A DNA stretch of 64,000 bases from JAEUOS01 sp965279115 (lineage in GTDB: Bacteria; Pseudomonadota; Gammaproteobacteria; Burkholderiales; JAEUOS01): positions 372,001 through 436,000 of the forward strand of contig OZ257137.1 of NCBI GenBank assembly GCA_965279115.1. The letters run 5' to 3'. Both the position numbers and the translations under genes were made by a program. The notes under the pieces are model-generated. The model did no database searches. It was given only the letters and a program-made list of their open reading frames with translations, and was not told the origin of the DNA. Shown here piece by piece: positions 63,378-64,000 of this stretch. Every line of letters starts with the position of its first letter. The first letter of the stretch is position 1.

Positions 63378-64000
63378 GACCCGGCTTGACGACCCTGGCA
63401 GGCAAGGTTTTTCGGGCGCCGCTTAATGCGGCGTTTCGTTTTTTCGCGATTGCCGCGGCCTCCCTGGCATTTCTGACCAGCGGTGCCGCATTGGCGCTGA
63501 CCGCCCCGAAGTGGGCGGACCTCACCGCCCAGCAGCGCGAGATCCTCAAACCCCTGGCCAGCGACTGGGACAAACTCGACGAAGCCCGCCGCAACAAATG
63601 GGTGGTCGTTGCCAAGCGCTACCCGACCATGCAGCCTGAAGAACAAAAGCGCTTGCAGGGACGCATGGCCGATTGGGCGCGACTTACCCCGGAACAACGC
63701 CGCGTCGCGCGCGAGAATTTCCAGCGCACCAAGGCCTTGCCACCGGAGCAGAAAAAGGCCGAATGGCAGCAATACCAGACCCTGCCGGAAACCCAGAAGC
63801 AGCGTTTGGCGGCAACGGTCGATGAACGCAAGCCGGCGCGTCAGAAGGCGCGTCAGCGCGAACAGGAAGGCAGGGTGGTGGCACCGGTGCCGCCGGTGCG
63901 GAACTCCGCCTCGACGAAGCCGGCCGCATCCAGGGCCAAGCCGCCGGCAACGCAACAATCCGGGGCGACGCCGGCCCCCGCCGCCCCGCCGCAAGCGCCC
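63374..64000 (+). CDS. DUF3106-family protein, truncated by the window edge
   Basis: At least 209 codons with no stop before the window ends. The frame opens with a TTG at 63374 that overlaps the DUF3619 stop; a second TTG is at 63386. A signal peptide (FFAIAAASLAFLTSGAALA) is followed by the DUF3106 core: PKWADLTAQQREILKPLASD near residue 45, RRNKWVVVAKRYPTMQPEEQ near 72 and MADWARLTPEQRRVARENF near 97. These are repeats that resemble periplasmic CpxP/RcnB-like helical sensors. The tail is Ala/Pro-rich. With the sigma factor and DUF3619 it could form an envelope-signalling set. Confidence 0.8.
   Translation, partial: MRPGLTTLAGKVFRAPLNAAFRFFAIAAASLAFLTSGAALALTAPKWADLTAQQREILKPLASDWDKLDEARRNKWVVVAKRYPTMQPEEQKRLQGRMADWARLTPEQRRVARENFQRTKALPPEQKKAEWQQYQTLPETQKQRLAATVDERKPARQKARQREQEGRVVAPVPPVRNSASTKPAASRAKPPATQQSGATPAPAAPPQAP

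Overview
The window is high-GC, densely coding DNA from a betaproteobacterium, most likely a member of the Burkholderiales. Three things point there. It holds seven periplasmic receptors of the tripartite tricarboxylate (TTT/Bug) family, an expansion typical of that order. It has the chromosomal order ilvI-ilvH-ilvC ... pssA ... leuA. It ends in an ECF sigma factor followed by DUF3619 and DUF3106 genes. A PEP-CTERM surface protein further suggests an exopolysaccharide-producing lineage. I see no rRNA, tRNA, CRISPR array, insertion sequence or phage gene.

Left part (1-11.3 kb): a catabolic regulon. A GntR/UTRA regulator is followed by a PuuE-type deacetylase and a CoA-transferase (translationally coupled, minus strand), then a TTT receptor, two MmgE/PrpD proteins, a TRAP transporter (DctP-DctQ-DctM) and an acyl-CoA dehydrogenase. 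The same 14-bp element (TATGTACGGACATA) lies before the regulator, in the divergent gap at 3.1 kb and before the TRAP operon, so these genes look like one regulon for import and CoA-dependent breakdown of an unidentified carboxylic acid.

11.3-18.5 kb is mostly housekeeping: an unknown small protein, an MBL-fold hydrolase, DUF72, MsrA, PyrF with a YihY membrane protein, then WrbA, DUF2069 and an SDR chained by ATGA overlaps. 18.5-30 kb is again catabolic: lipoprotein hydrolase, FAD-linked dehydrogenase, Ldh-type dehydrogenase, family-5 solute-binding protein, a VapBC-type toxin-antitoxin pair, a cupin/RraA/LigI-like lactonase/TTT group, a second RraA-like protein, an SMP-30 lactonase and an Asp/Glu-racemase-like protein.

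30.2-36.3 kb is a tripartite RND efflux operon (inner-membrane pump, adaptor, outer-membrane lipoprotein). 36.3-38.6 kb holds small genes, a trypsin-like protease, an AHSA1 protein and a truncated VOC gene. 38.6-50.5 kb is a second accessory stretch: another family-5 binding protein, two BMP-like proteins without visible signal peptides around a TTT receptor, a LacI-type regulator with a perfect 16-bp palindromic operator, a Tat-exported SMP-30 protein, three more TTT receptors, a third RraA-like protein and a class II aldolase.

The right end (50.7-64 kb) carries the PEP-CTERM GDSL esterase and the branched-chain amino acid genes leuA, pssA, ilvC, ilvH and ilvI. leuA has an apparent, previously uncalled leucine-rich leader peptide. 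A D-aminoacylase/TTT/enoyl-CoA hydratase group is inserted between leuA and pssA. The window ends in the sigma factor-DUF3619-DUF3106 operon, whose last gene runs off the edge. All function calls rest on reading protein motifs by eye; no database search was run.
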